DNA of 64,000 nt from OFTM10 sp964344055. Lineage in GTDB: Bacteria; Actinomycetota; Acidimicrobiia; Acidimicrobiales; Aldehydirespiratoraceae. The stretch covers positions 124,001 through 188,000 of the forward strand of contig CAYFLT010000001.1 in the NCBI GenBank assembly GCA_964344055.1, in the 5' to 3' direction. Under the pieces are notes generated by a model that had not been told where the DNA came from, ran no database searches, and saw nothing but the letters and a program-made list of their open reading frames with translations. Positions 43,383-52,601 of the stretch are shown here, piece by piece; the first letter of the stretch is position 1, and every line of letters starts with the position of its first letter. The position numbers were made by a program, and so were the translations under genes.

Positions 43383-45094
43383 ATGGCCGCCGAGCGTTCC
43401 AACCCGGACGAGGACTCCGACTCCGCCGCACGTGCCGCGTGGCGCGCCGCGGTCGACAAGGTCCTGCGAGGGAGGTCCTTCGACGACGTCTTGGTGTCGA
43501 GTTCTCGCGACGGCCTCGAGGTCCAGCCGCTCTACACCGCGGCCGAGGTCGACTCGGTCGGCTCGCCGCTGCCGGTGGACGAGTCCCGGATCGCGTCGGG
43601 GTGGGACATTCGCCAGCGTCACGGGGCCGACGACCCGGCTGCCGGCAATCGCGCCGTGCTCGAGGATCTCGAGGGCGGGGTGACCTCGATCGAACTCGCC
43701 ACTCCCGTCGAGGGTTGGACGAGCGAGGCGCTCGACACGGCCATCGCCGGCGTCCTCCTCGATCTCGCGCCGGTCGTGCTGGCACCCCACGCGGACCTCG
43801 ATGCCGCCCGGTCGCTGGCCGCGATCATCGCCGAACGCGGCGACAGCGAGACGACCGGCTCGTGGCTGGGACTCGATCCGATCGGGGAGGTCGCCCGGGG
43901 CGGCCGGGCCGACTCCCTCGATGCTGCGGCTGCACTGGCCGCGGACCTCGCCCCGCGGTTGCCGGAAGGTGCCGTGTTCACCGTCGACGGCACCCGCTAC
44001 GCCGATGCCGGTGCCACCGCCGCTCAGGAACTCGCGTGGTCGTTGGCCACCGGTGTCGCCTATCTGCGCGCGCTGGAGGCAGCCGGCCTCAGCGTCGCTC
44101 AGGCCGCGGCGACCATCGGGTTCCGCACCACGGCCGACGCGGACCAGTTCGGCACCATCGCCATGCTCCGCGCCGCTCGGCAGCTCTGGTCGAGGGTGCT
44201 CGACGCCTGTGGCGTGGCCCCATCCCAGTGGACGCACGCCCTCCAGGCCGTCACCGCCCGATCGATGTACAGCCGACGCGATCCCTGGGTCAACATGCTC
44301 CGGGCCACGAGCGCGGCCCTCGCCGCTGGCGTGGGGGGAGCCGATGCCGTCACCGTGTTGCCGTTCGACACGGCTCCTGGTTCGTGGAGTCGCTCACCAC
44401 CAGGCTCGCGGCGGAGGCCTGGTCCCGGTTCCAGGCGGTCGAAGCCGAGGGGGGAGTGCTCGCGTCGCTCCAGTCGGGTCAGATCGAGAAGCAGATCGAC
44501 GCGGCGTGGAACGAGCGACTCGGCCAGCTCGCGATCCGGGCCGAACCGATCACCGGGGTCAGCGAGTTCCCGATGCTCGAGGGCGACACCCTCGTCCGGG
44601 AGGTCGAGGAGCCTGATCACACAGGGCTCCCACTCCGGCGTCTCGCTGCGCCGTTCGAGGCGTTGCGTGACGCGGCCGACCGGTCCACCGCGCATTCCGA
44701 CGCCCGGCCCGCCGTGCATCTCGCCGCGCTCGGGGAGTTGGCCGTGCACACCGGACGCTCCACGTGGATCTCGAACCTGGTCGGGGTCGGCGGCGTCGTC
44801 GCGGTGGGCGGTGACGATCACGGCGCCAGCTCACCGATCGAAGCGGCGGCCCGGTTCGTCGACAGTGGCCTCGCCGTGGCGGTGATCTGTTCGTCCGACG
44901 GTGTCTACGCGGAGCGTGCCGCGGCCACGGCCACCGCGCTCAAGGAAGCCGGAGCTTCGCTCGTCGTCCTCGCCGGGGCCCCCGGGGAGGGCGAGGATGG
45001 CCTGCGGACTGCGGGGGTCGACGAGTTCTGGCATGTGGGGATCGACGTGCTGGCCACACTGCGACGACTCCACGACGTTCTCGGCCTGGGCTGA
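43383..45094 (+). CDS. mutA: Methylmalonyl-CoA mutase small subunit, with internal deletion/frameshift
   Basis: The non-catalytic partner of MutB. N-terminal part: ARAAWRAAVDKVLRGRSFDD, the barrel with SWLGLDPIGEVAR, FTVDGTRYADAGATAAQEL, TIGFRTTADADQFGTIAMLR, and WVNMLRATSAALAAGVGGAD. At 44372-44380 the frame passes from VLPFDTA straight to GSWFVESLT. The stretch of about 30 residues found there in homologues (ARNTQ...HL...DPAGG) is absent and the frame changes, so roughly 90-100 bases are missing. The tail, with the degenerate B12-like domain, is otherwise intact. An assembly collapse is likelier than a true pseudogene. Confidence 0.85.
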
Positions 45095-46768
45095 TCAGCC
45101 GGCCCCGATGCCGGCCACCGCAGCCCTCAAGTGGGGCTCGATCGCCGCCGCCACCAACTCGGCGCCACGTTCATTGGTGTGGACGAAGTCCCAGAAGACC
45201 GATGTCGGTTCCTGGTCGGTGGCATCGCTGATGTCGATCACCGGATCGGCCAGCAGCCCCCGGGCGTGGTCGATCATCGGGAGCCAGACGTCGGTGTCGT
45301 AGCCGGGAAGACCGATCAGCTCCTGTTCGGCCGGAGTGAGCTCGGCACGGGTGTAGAGGAAGGGTTGCCAGAAGAACAGGGTCCGGAAGCCGTAGCCCTC
45401 GGCGAGGGCCGTCACGTGGTCGACTCCCTGCCGGTGGATCGCCACCGCGGCCTCGGCTGCGGCTACCGGATCGACAGTGTCGATCGCGGACCCCTCGGCG
45501 GTGTCGGCCACCACGATCTCCGGTTCGTCGTCGAAACGATCACGAACCCGCTCCACCGCCTGGGCGACCGCGCTGTGGTCGGCCCACCACTCGCGCACGA
45601 CAGTGGCGACGGACTCCTCGGCCGACGGGGTCGGCGCCGGCAGCCCGAAGAAGAGGTGGGTCGGGTCCCGGTGCACACCGAAGTGGGTCTGCAGGGTCAG
45701 GTCGTTGAAGCCGTCGTAGAACACGACGATGTCCGGCCGCTCGCCACGGCTGAGCCGGTACTCGAGGAGTTGGACCTGTTGCCAGTTGGCATAGGCAGGG
45801 TGCCCGAAGTTCGTGGCCTCGATCGCCACCCCCGACTCGGCGAGGAGACGCACCAGCTGCGACGGGATGGTGGCGTCGTCGCTCTGACCGGAGCCGTACA
45901 TCGTCGAACCGCCGAAGAACCAGACCGTCGCCGTGGCCGGATCATCGAGTGGCGACGCGAGGCTCGCCCGTGCACCGTCGTGGATGTTCACGAGGGGGGT
46001 CTCGTATACGTAGGAGTCGGCGAACCGCCATCCGATGAACGGATCGAGATCGCCGACCCCGGCCCGGTCCAGCGACTCGAGCAACTCGCCGGACCGGTCC
46101 TGGACACGGAGCGCCTCTTGGGCGAGTGGGTCGAACGCCGGAGCGGCGGACGCGGTGCCGGGCTGCGACGACGAAGGGTCGTCGCCGAGTCGGGAGAACG
46201 CCGTGCCCAGCGCAATGTCGGCCCCGACGAGCAGTACCAGACCACCGAGCACGCCCCGGATCCACCCAGGCGATCCCGCTGCCGGTCGGCCACCGGGGAG
46301 GCGGTAGCGCTCATTGGCGAACTGTCGGCCGGGGACGGGCCGGTCGCGGCGATCGCGCTCGAGCCAGCGCGAGCCGGATGATCCCGCCCTCGGGTCGAGT
46401 GGGTCGGTACGAAGCAGCCTGGCCAGAGCGGACACCGGTGCGAAGATCAGCAGCTGAACCGCGCCGAGCAACACGACGGTGAGGAGTTGGCCGACGGTCC
46501 GCCCGACCCAGGCGAAGAGCCGGTCGACCACCGCGCGGAACCTCGGCGATGCCGCCCGAGCGATGGCGACGGCGGTCGCCGCGGCGGCGACGATGATCGC
46601 CAGCGCTCGCCAACCGATCACCCAGAGGGTGAGCACCACGACGATCGGCACCACGAGGTGCGCCATTCCTCGGGTCTGGGCGGGTGGCCGGCGCTCGGGC
46701 AGGTCGGCCCACCGGCCGGCAGGCATCGGGTCTTTGTCGGTGGTGTGTGCGTCGGGGACGACAGTCAT
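45095..46768 (-). CDS. SxtJ-like membrane domain fused to SGNH hydrolase
   Basis: 557 residues. The N-terminal part (about residues 35-170) has TM segments HLVVPIVVVLTLWVIGWRAL and LLTVVLLGAVQLLIFAPVSA and ends with DPLDPRAGSSGSRWLERDRR, the pattern of the SxtJ family found beside carbamoyltransferases. A further TM (GVLGGLVLLVGADIALGTAF) leads to an SGNH/GDSL-type esterase: block I FFGGSTMYGSGQ, block III FYDGFNDL, block V VFWDFVHTNERG. It probably modifies a secreted or membrane-linked glycan or natural product with the downstream partners. Start ATG 46768, 5 bases after the DUF5989 gene. Confidence 0.75.
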   Translation of the reverse strand: MTVVPDAHTTDKDPMPAGRWADLPERRPPAQTRGMAHLVVPIVVVLTLWVIGWRALAIIVAAAATAVAIARAASPRFRAVVDRLFAWVGRTVGQLLTVVLLGAVQLLIFAPVSALARLLRTDPLDPRAGSSGSRWLERDRRDRPVPGRQFANERYRLPGGRPAAGSPGWIRGVLGGLVLLVGADIALGTAFSRLGDDPSSSQPGTASAAPAFDPLAQEALRVQDRSGELLESLDRAGVGDLDPFIGWRFADSYVYETPLVNIHDGARASLASPLDDPATATVWFFGGSTMYGSGQSDDATIPSQLVRLLAESGVAIEATNFGHPAYANWQQVQLLEYRLSRGERPDIVVFYDGFNDLTLQTHFGVHRDPTHLFFGLPAPTPSAEESVATVVREWWADHSAVAQAVERVRDRFDDEPEIVVADTAEGSAIDTVDPVAAAEAAVAIHRQGVDHVTALAEGYGFRTLFFWQPFLYTRAELTPAEQELIGLPGYDTDVWLPMIDHARGLLADPVIDISDATDQEPTSVFWDFVHTNERGAELVAAAIEPHLRAAVAGIGAG

Positions 46769-46773
46769 CGAGG

Positions 46774-46941
46774 TCAGAAGAGGGTGTAGAGCGTGTAGGG
46801 CGCGGCGGCCTGGCCGACCACGATGAAGACGGTGACCACGGCGAGGGTGGCCATGAGCGGCAGCACCCACCAGGCCCGGTTCACCACGGCGTAGGCGACG
46901 AAGTCGCCGCACAGCCGGAAGAGGTGGCGGAGACGGAGCAT
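46774..46941 (-). CDS. DUF5989 family small membrane protein
   Basis: 55 residues, MLRLRHLFRLCGDFVAYAVV opening, one TM segment (WWVLPLMATLAVVTVFIVVG) and the family ending PYTLYTLF. DUF5989 proteins are regularly found between carbamoyltransferase and SxtJ genes, as here. The ATG shares one base with the carbamoyltransferase stop (TGATG), so it is translationally coupled. The function is unknown; a scaffold for the membrane complex is a guess. Confidence 0.8.
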   Translation of the reverse strand: MLRLRHLFRLCGDFVAYAVVNRAWWVLPLMATLAVVTVFIVVGQAAAPYTLYTLF

Positions 46942-48767
46942 CAGTCGAGTCCGAAGTCGTCGCGCCATTCGTCGGCCTCGGGCCACGGCGGCTGGTCGGA
47001 TTTGAGGAGGATGTGGTCTTCGAGCACGAGCACGTCCATCTCGGTACGCATGAAGCAGCGATAGGCGTCTTCGGGGGTGCAGACGATCGGCTCACCCCGC
47101 ACGTTGAAGGACGTGTTGATGAGCACACCGCAGCCGGTCTTCCGCTCGAACGCCTCCAGCACCTCCCGGAAGCCGGACTCGCTGTCGGCCGCCACCGTCT
47201 GGACCCGGGCCGACCCGTCGACGTGGGTGACGGCCGGGATCTCCGAACGCCGCTCGTTCACCCAGTCCTTCAGGTCGTGTGCCTCGCGGGTCGCACCGAT
47301 CGCCGCGTGATCGATCACTCGATCCGCCACCGGAGCAACCAACAGCATGTAGGGCGAGGGCGTGTCGAGATCGAACCAGTCGGCGGTCTTCTCCTCGAGC
47401 ACGGCCGGCGCGAAGGGGCGGAACGACTCTCGGTACTTGATCTTGCGGTTCATGGTNNNNNNNNNNGACCGGTGCCCGAGGGCTCGGGGCCCGAACTCCA
47501 TCGGGCCCTGGAAGAGCCCGACCACCCTCCCCCCGGCGATCTCCTGGGCGATCCGGTCGGCCCGTGCTTCGCCATGGAGGCGTTCGGCCGGGAATCCGGC
47601 GCCGTCGAGCCAGGCGCCGATCTCGTCGGATCCGAAGGACGGCCCGAGGTAGGCGCCGTGCATTCGATCGCCGTCGGAGACGGGCCGGTCCCTATCGAGC
47701 ATCCGATGCCAGCCGAGGTAGGCGGCGCCGATCGCGCCGCCGGCATCGCCGGCCGCGGGCTGGAGCCACAGCCGATCGAACACCCCCTCCCGCAGCAGCT
47801 TGCCGTTGGCAACACAGTTCAGGGCCACACCGCCGGCAAGGCAGGCGTTGCGTTCCCCGGTGAGGGATCGGGCGTGCCGGGCCATGGCGAGCACGACGTC
47901 CTCGGTGACCGCCTGGATCGAGGCGGCGAGGTCCATCTCCCGACGGGTGAGGTCGGACTCCGGCGCCCGGGCCGGTCCGCCGAACAGTTCGGCGAACCGG
48001 TCGTTGGTCATTGTGAGCCCGGTCAGGTAGTCGAAGTAGGAGAGATCGAGGGTGAACGATCCGTCGTCGCGAAGGTCGATGAGATGGTCCCGGATCGTCT
48101 GGGCGAAGCGGGGCTCGCCGTAGGGGGCGAGGCCCATGAGCTTGTACTCGCCGCTGTTGACCCGGAATCCACAGAAGTAGGTGAACGCCGAATAGAGCAG
48201 CCCGAGGGAGTGAGGGAAGTCGAGCTGGCGGTCGAGGGTGAGCTCGGCACCGCGGCCGAGACCGATGGAACTCGTGGCCCACTCGCCGACGCCGTCGAAG
48301 GTGAGCACGGCGGCGGACTCGAACGGTGAAGGGTAGAACGCACTGGCCGCGTGGCTCTCGTGGTGTTCGACGAACCAGGTGTGGCCGGGCCGGTCGTAGC
48401 CCAGCGACTGCAGGCCCTTGTCGATCTCGTAGGGGATCCAGAGCTTCTCCCGCAGCCACAGGGGGATGGCGTGGCGAAACGACGCGAACCCGCGCGGCCC
48501 GACCTTGAGATAGGTCCGCAGCAGTCGGACGAACGTGGTCAGCGGCTTCTCGTAGAACACCACGGCATCGATGCCGTCGCGGGAGACGCCGGCGTGATGC
48601 AGGCACCAGTCGATGGCGTGGGTCGGGAACGAGGCGTCGTGCTTGATCCGGGTGAAGCGCTCCTCCTGCGCTGCGGCCACCAGCTCGCCATCACGGAGCA
48701 GCGCGGCCGCACTGTCGTGATAGAAGGCGCTGATTCCCAGGACGTGGGTCGGGTTCCCGGTCGACAC
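46941..48767 (-). CDS. Carbamoyltransferase (NodU/CmcH/TobZ family)
   Basis: About 608 residues plus the gap. The N-terminal Kae1-like domain reads VLGISAFYHDSAAALLRDG, EERFTRIKHD, WFVEHHESHAASAFY (metal-binding HxxxH), LTFDGVGEWATSSIG and GEYKLMGLAPYG. The C-terminal domain has LAGGVALNCVANGKL, GPMEFGPRALGHR, then the gap, then IKYRESFRPFAPAVL and VLINTSFNVRGEPIV. It transfers a carbamoyl group to an OH group of a sugar or secondary metabolite via carbamoyl-AMP. GTG start fits the -10 TACGGT. It heads the DUF5989/SxtJ-SGNH operon. Confidence 0.9.
   Translation of the reverse strand: MSTGNPTHVLGISAFYHDSAAALLRDGELVAAAQEERFTRIKHDASFPTHAIDWCLHHAGVSRDGIDAVVFYEKPLTTFVRLLRTYLKVGPRGFASFRHAIPLWLREKLWIPYEIDKGLQSLGYDRPGHTWFVEHHESHAASAFYPSPFESAAVLTFDGVGEWATSSIGLGRGAELTLDRQLDFPHSLGLLYSAFTYFCGFRVNSGEYKLMGLAPYGEPRFAQTIRDHLIDLRDDGSFTLDLSYFDYLTGLTMTNDRFAELFGGPARAPESDLTRREMDLAASIQAVTEDVVLAMARHARSLTGERNACLAGGVALNCVANGKLLREGVFDRLWLQPAAGDAGGAIGAAYLGWHRMLDRDRPVSDGDRMHGAYLGPSFGSDEIGAWLDGAGFPAERLHGEARADRIAQEIAGGRVVGLFQGPMEFGPRALGHRXXXXTMNRKIKYRESFRPFAPAVLEEKTADWFDLDTPSPYMLLVAPVADRVIDHAAIGATREAHDLKDWVNERRSEIPAVTHVDGSARVQTVAADSESGFREVLEAFERKTGCGVLINTSFNVRGEPIVCTPEDAYRCFMRTEMDVLVLEDHILLKSDQPPWPEADEWRDDFGLD
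47457..47466. other. Assembly gap (10 N) in the carbamoyltransferase
   Basis: The gap follows GPRALGHR and precedes MNRKIKYRE. Homologues have about ten more residues here, so the true gap is probably near 30 bases. Confidence 0.9.
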
Positions 48768-48774
48768 GGGTGAG

Positions 48775-48780
48775 ACCGTA
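48775..48780 (-). promoter_or_regulatory. -10 box TACGGT for leaderless start
   Basis: TACGGT on the minus strand lies 7 bases before the GTG at 48767 and sets the carbamoyltransferase start. Confidence 0.5.
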
Positions 48781-48830
48781 GTCCGGCGGCCGTGCCATGC
48801 TGTCGGCCGCACTTCGAGAGAGGACAGGGC

Positions 48831-49565
48831 ATGGGAGCACTCGACGGCAAGGTCGCGATCGTCACGGGGTCCACCAGCGGGATCGGCGAAGCATCGGCGA
48901 AGTCGCTGGCGGCCGAGGGCGCCTCGGTGGTGGTCAACTCGTCGAGCTCGGTCGATGCCGGCCAGGCCCTCGCCGCCGAACTCGGGGGCGGCGCGATCTA
49001 CCAGCAGGGCGACATCTCCGACGAGGCCCAATGCCAGGCCCTGGTCCAGGCGGCGGTTGACCAGTTCGGCCGCCTCGACGTGCTGGTGAACAACGCTGGC
49101 TGGACCACCCGCGTCGACCACGCCGACCACGAGGCGCTGACCAACGAGATCCTGTTCAAGACGATCGAAGTCAACATCTACGGAACCTGGTGGATGTCGA
49201 AAGCCGCGGTGCCGCACCTCAAGGAGACCGAAGGGTGCATCGTCAACGTCACCTCGATCGCCGGGTTGCGTCCGATGGGCAGCTCGTTGGCCTATGGAAT
49301 GGCGAAGGCGGCGCTCAACAGCCTCACCGAGGACATGGCGAAGTTCTGCGGACCGGTACGCGTGAATGCAGTGGCGCCGGGGCTGGTCGCCACCCCCTGG
49401 ACCGCCGACTGGGACGACCTCCACGCCCTGCTGTCGGCCGCGATTCCTGCGAAGCGCTCCGCCACGCCCGAGGACTGCGCCCAGGCGGTGATGGCCTGTG
49501 TCACCAACACCTACATGACCGGGTCGATCGTGAAGGTCGACGGCGGCGCGACCTTGATGATCTGA
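48831..49565 (+). CDS. Short-chain dehydrogenase/reductase
   Basis: 244 residues. Motifs: VAIVTGSTSGIGEASAKSLA, VNSSSS after beta-2 (suggesting NADPH), VNNAGWTTRVDH, NVTSIAG, YGMAKAAL and GSIVKVDGGATLMI. A classical SDR similar to 3-ketoacyl reductases. The start ATG is preceded by GAGAGGACAGGG, a good ribosome site. It is divergent from the carbamoyltransferase operon and sits in the block between mutA and mutB. Confidence 0.87.
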   Translation: MGALDGKVAIVTGSTSGIGEASAKSLAAEGASVVVNSSSSVDAGQALAAELGGGAIYQQGDISDEAQCQALVQAAVDQFGRLDVLVNNAGWTTRVDHADHEALTNEILFKTIEVNIYGTWWMSKAAVPHLKETEGCIVNVTSIAGLRPMGSSLAYGMAKAALNSLTEDMAKFCGPVRVNAVAPGLVATPWTADWDDLHALLSAAIPAKRSATPEDCAQAVMACVTNTYMTGSIVKVDGGATLMI

Positions 49566-49593
49566 GCTCCGGGGATCGGGGACTGACGGTCTG

Positions 49594-49749
49594 ATGCGGC
49601 CACTCGAACGCTGGGGTTGGATCTTTTTCGTCGCGGGATCGGCGGTGTTCACCGCGGTCGGTCTCGCCGAGGGCGACTTCTGGGTCACCCTCGGTGGGGC
49701 GCTCTTCGTGGTGGGGTGCGCCGCCCTCCTCGTCGACGCCCACCGCTGA
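49594..49749 (+). CDS. Small two-TM membrane protein
   Basis: A 51-codon ORF: MRPLERWGWIFFVAGSAVFT start, Glu-Gly-Asp turn, second hydrophobic segment ending CAALLVDAHR. The two hydrophobic helices, absence of internal stops and placement between the SDR and mutB on the same strand make it a believable small gene. No family or ribosome site is obvious. Confidence 0.5.
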   Translation: MRPLERWGWIFFVAGSAVFTAVGLAEGDFWVTLGGALFVVGCAALLVDAHR

Positions 49750-49786
49750 GGCATCGTCTACCGAGGAGTAGTCGTCAGCGGTTGGG

Positions 49787-49792
49787 TACCGT
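49787..49792 (+). promoter_or_regulatory. -10 box TACCGT for leaderless start
   Basis: TACCGT lies 6 bases before the ATG at 49799. Confidence 0.55.
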
Positions 49793-49798
49793 GGATCC

Positions 49799-51952
49799 AT
49801 GACTGCGATCCCGGACTTCAGCACGGTCGACCTCCAGGGCGGCCAGTCGACGGAGCCCGCCGATGGCACCGCCGTCAGCGCGACAGATCTCGACGAGCTG
49901 GTGTGGCACACGCCCGAGGGCATCGACATCCCGCCGGTCGTCACCGACGCCGACATCGCCGATCTCGACTTCCTCGACACGTACCCGGGGATCGCCCCGT
50001 TCCTGCGCGGCCCGTACCCGACGATGTACGTCAACCAGCCGTGGACGATCCGCCAGTACGCCGGCTTCTCCACTGCCGAGGAGTCCAACGCCTTCTACCG
50101 CCGCAATCTGGCGGCGGGCCAGAAGGGTCTGTCGGTGGCGTTCGATCTCGCCACCCACCGGGGCTATGACTCCGACAACCCGCGGGTGGAGGGCGACGTC
50201 GGCATGGCCGGGGTGGCCATCGATTCCATCCTCGACATGCGCCAGCTGTTCGATGGGATCCCGCTCGACCAGATGAGCGTGAGCATGACCATGAACGGGG
50301 CGGTACTGCCGATCCTCGCCCTCTTCGTGGTGGCCGGCGAGGAGCAGGGCGTCAAGCCAGAGCAGATGGCCGGGACCATCCAGAACGACATCCTCAAGGA
50401 GTTCATGGTCCGCAACACCTACATCTACCCGCCCGCCCCGAGCATGCGGATCATCTCCGACATCTTCGCCTTCACGTCGGAGCACATGCCGAAGTTCAAC
50501 TCGATCTCGATCTCGGGCTACCACATGCAGGAGGCGGGGGCGACGGCCGACCTCGAGCTGGCGTACACGCTGGCCGACGGGGTCGAGTACGTGCGGGCCG
50601 GCGTGGAAGCGGGGCTCGACGTCGACGCGTTCGCGCCGCGACTGTCGTTCTTCTGGGCGATCGGCATGAACTTCTTCATGGAGATCGCCAAGCTGCGGGC
50701 CGCCCGCCTGCTGTGGGCCAGGCTGATGAAGCAGTTCGACCCGCAGAACCCGAAGTCGCTCTCGCTGCGGACCCATTCCCAGACCAGCGGCTGGTCGCTC
50801 ACCGCCCAGGACGTCTACAACAACGTCACCCGCACGTGCGTGGAGGCGATGGCGGCCACCCAGGGCCACACCCAGTCGCTGCACACCAACGCGCTCGACG
50901 AGGCTTTGGCCCTGCCGACCGACTTCTCGGCGCGCATCGCCCGCAACACCCAGCTCTTCCTCCAGCAGGAGAGCGGCACCACCAAGACGGTCGACCCGTG
51001 GGGCGGCAGCCGCCACGTCGAGTGGCTCACCAACCAGTTGGCCGAGAAGGCGTGGGCCCACATCGAAGAAGTGGAGTCGATCGGCGGCATGGCCGCAGCG
51101 ATCGACGCCGGCATCCCCAAGTTGCGCATCGAGGAGGCCGCCGCCCGCACCCAGGCCCGGATCGACTCCGGTCAGCAGGCGGTGATCGGGGTCAACAAGT
51201 TCCGGCTCGACGAGAACGAGGACATCGACGTTCTCCGGATCGACAACGCCGAGGTGCGAGCAGCGCAGATCGCCAAGCTCGAGCAGCTGCGGTCCGAGCG
51301 TGATGCGGACGAGGTCGCTGCCGCGCTGGCTGCGCTGACGAAAGCGGCCGAAGACGGCACCGGCAACCTGCTGGCGCTGTCGATCGACGCCGCTCGGGCG
51401 AAGGCCACGGTGGGGGAGATCAGCGACGCGCTCGAGACGGTCTACGGTCGTCACGTCGCCACCATCCGCACGATCGAAGGGGTGTACCGGAGCGAAGTGG
51501 GAGCCAACGCCAACTCAGTGGAGGCCGTACGCGAAAAGGTCGAGCAGTTCGAGGCCGACCACGGCCGCCGGCCCCGGATCCTCATCGCCAAGATGGGCCA
51601 GGACGGCCACGACCGGGGTCAGAAGGTGATCGCCACCGCGTTCGCCGACCTCGGCTTCGACGTCGACATCGGGTCCCTCTTCCAGACACCCGAGGAAGTC
51701 GCCCGTCAGGCGGTCGAGGCCGACGTCCACGTCGTCGGCGCCTCGTCGCTGGCCGCCGGCCACCTCACGCTCGTGCCTCAACTGCGCGATGCACTCGCCG
51801 AGCTGGGACGGCCCGACATCAAGATCACCGTCGGTGGCGTGATCCCGCCGGCCGACGTCCCCGAGCTCCTCGAGGTGGGCGCGGTGGCCGTCTACCCACC
51901 CGGCACCGTCATCCCCGACGCTGCCCTCGAGCTCCTCGACCACCTCGCCTGA
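49799..51952 (+). CDS. mutB: Methylmalonyl-CoA mutase large (catalytic) subunit
   Basis: 717 residues, the usual MutB/ScpA length. The substrate barrel has YPTMYVNQPWTIRQYAGFST (catalytic Tyr), AFDLATHRGYDSDNPRVEGD, GAVLPILALFVVAGEEQG and GYHMQEAGATADLELAYTLA. ARNTQLFLQQESGTTKTVDP shows the stretch that the small subunit lacks. The C-terminal B12 domain carries KMGQDGHDRGQKV (the cobalt-ligating DxHxxG) and GGVIPPADVPELLEVG. It interconverts methylmalonyl-CoA and succinyl-CoA. Its partner mutA lies 4.7 kb upstream and meaB 2.1 kb downstream, all on the plus strand. Confidence 0.97.
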   Translation: MTAIPDFSTVDLQGGQSTEPADGTAVSATDLDELVWHTPEGIDIPPVVTDADIADLDFLDTYPGIAPFLRGPYPTMYVNQPWTIRQYAGFSTAEESNAFYRRNLAAGQKGLSVAFDLATHRGYDSDNPRVEGDVGMAGVAIDSILDMRQLFDGIPLDQMSVSMTMNGAVLPILALFVVAGEEQGVKPEQMAGTIQNDILKEFMVRNTYIYPPAPSMRIISDIFAFTSEHMPKFNSISISGYHMQEAGATADLELAYTLADGVEYVRAGVEAGLDVDAFAPRLSFFWAIGMNFFMEIAKLRAARLLWARLMKQFDPQNPKSLSLRTHSQTSGWSLTAQDVYNNVTRTCVEAMAATQGHTQSLHTNALDEALALPTDFSARIARNTQLFLQQESGTTKTVDPWGGSRHVEWLTNQLAEKAWAHIEEVESIGGMAAAIDAGIPKLRIEEAAARTQARIDSGQQAVIGVNKFRLDENEDIDVLRIDNAEVRAAQIAKLEQLRSERDADEVAAALAALTKAAEDGTGNLLALSIDAARAKATVGEISDALETVYGRHVATIRTIEGVYRSEVGANANSVEAVREKVEQFEADHGRRPRILIAKMGQDGHDRGQKVIATAFADLGFDVDIGSLFQTPEEVARQAVEADVHVVGASSLAAGHLTLVPQLRDALAELGRPDIKITVGGVIPPADVPELLEVGAVAVYPPGTVIPDAALELLDHLA

Positions 51953-52034
51953 CGGCCCCCTCCTCGTCCGGATTCGGGGGCACACCGGAGTGGAACTTCG
52001 TTCCTACGTGCCCAGATAGCGGGTGAGGTGGGGG

Positions 52035-52325
52035 TCAGAACTCGGTCTGGACCCGGACGAGGCTGGTTGCGTAGGGCGCGATGTGTTCGCGGATGATCCG
52101 CTGGTGCTCCTCGTCGGCGGAGTAGGCGAGGTAGTCGTCGACGGAATCGAACTCGGCCACGACGGCCACGTCCGCGATGTTGTCCGCAAGACCGAGATCG
52201 CGGCCGACGTGGTACGAGCGGGCCGGCGGGTAGTTCGCGGCGTAGGCGGAGAGCTCGCGCACGATCACCTCCGCCTGGTCCTTGGCGTCCTTGCTGAGGG
52301 TCATGAGCACGTGGTGGCGGATCAT
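52035..52325 (-). CDS. Dabb (stress-responsive alpha/beta barrel) domain protein
   Basis: 96 residues. A dimeric ferredoxin-like barrel of the Dabb family: IRHHVLMTLSKDAKDQAEVI, the ARSYHVGRDLGLADNIADVA region and DDYLAYSADEEHQRIIREHI. Such proteins act as small hydrolase- or cyclase-like folds or unknown stress proteins. The function here is unknown. The 82 bases between mutB and this gene show no clear terminator. Confidence 0.8.
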   Translation of the reverse strand: MIRHHVLMTLSKDAKDQAEVIVRELSAYAANYPPARSYHVGRDLGLADNIADVAVVAEFDSVDDYLAYSADEEHQRIIREHIAPYATSLVRVQTEF

Positions 52326-52428
52326 GACTGAGATCCAATCACGGATCGATCGCCGACCGGGTGGCCGAACGTGGATGAAATGACGTTCTCCATCTCATGC
52401 GGTCGATCTTCGGGTCGAAGCTGACGGC

Positions 52429-52593
52429 GTGTCCGGCAATCCCACTTCGACCCTCCCCGCCCTGGTGGTGGCCGTCGGCCTGATGCTCGCGGTGATGACC
52501 GCGCTCGTCACCTCGGGAGCATTTGCCGCCGCGGCCGAGGGACCGGTCGGCGACCCCCACGTCGAGACCGCCGTCGCCTCCGCCGCACCCTGA
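52429..52593 (+). CDS. Possible small secreted/membrane peptide
   Basis: A 54-codon ORF with GTG start. It opens with polar residues, has one long hydrophobic segment (LPALVVAVGLMLAVMTALVT) and ends in an AFAAAAEGP cleavage-like motif and acidic tail. It could be a small signal-peptide protein. No ribosome site or -10 box is convincing. It is the only gene-like content in 52326-52601. Confidence 0.35.
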   Translation: MSGNPTSTLPALVVAVGLMLAVMTALVTSGAFAAAAEGPVGDPHVETAVASAAP

Positions 52594-52601
52594 CCCGGTG
52601 G

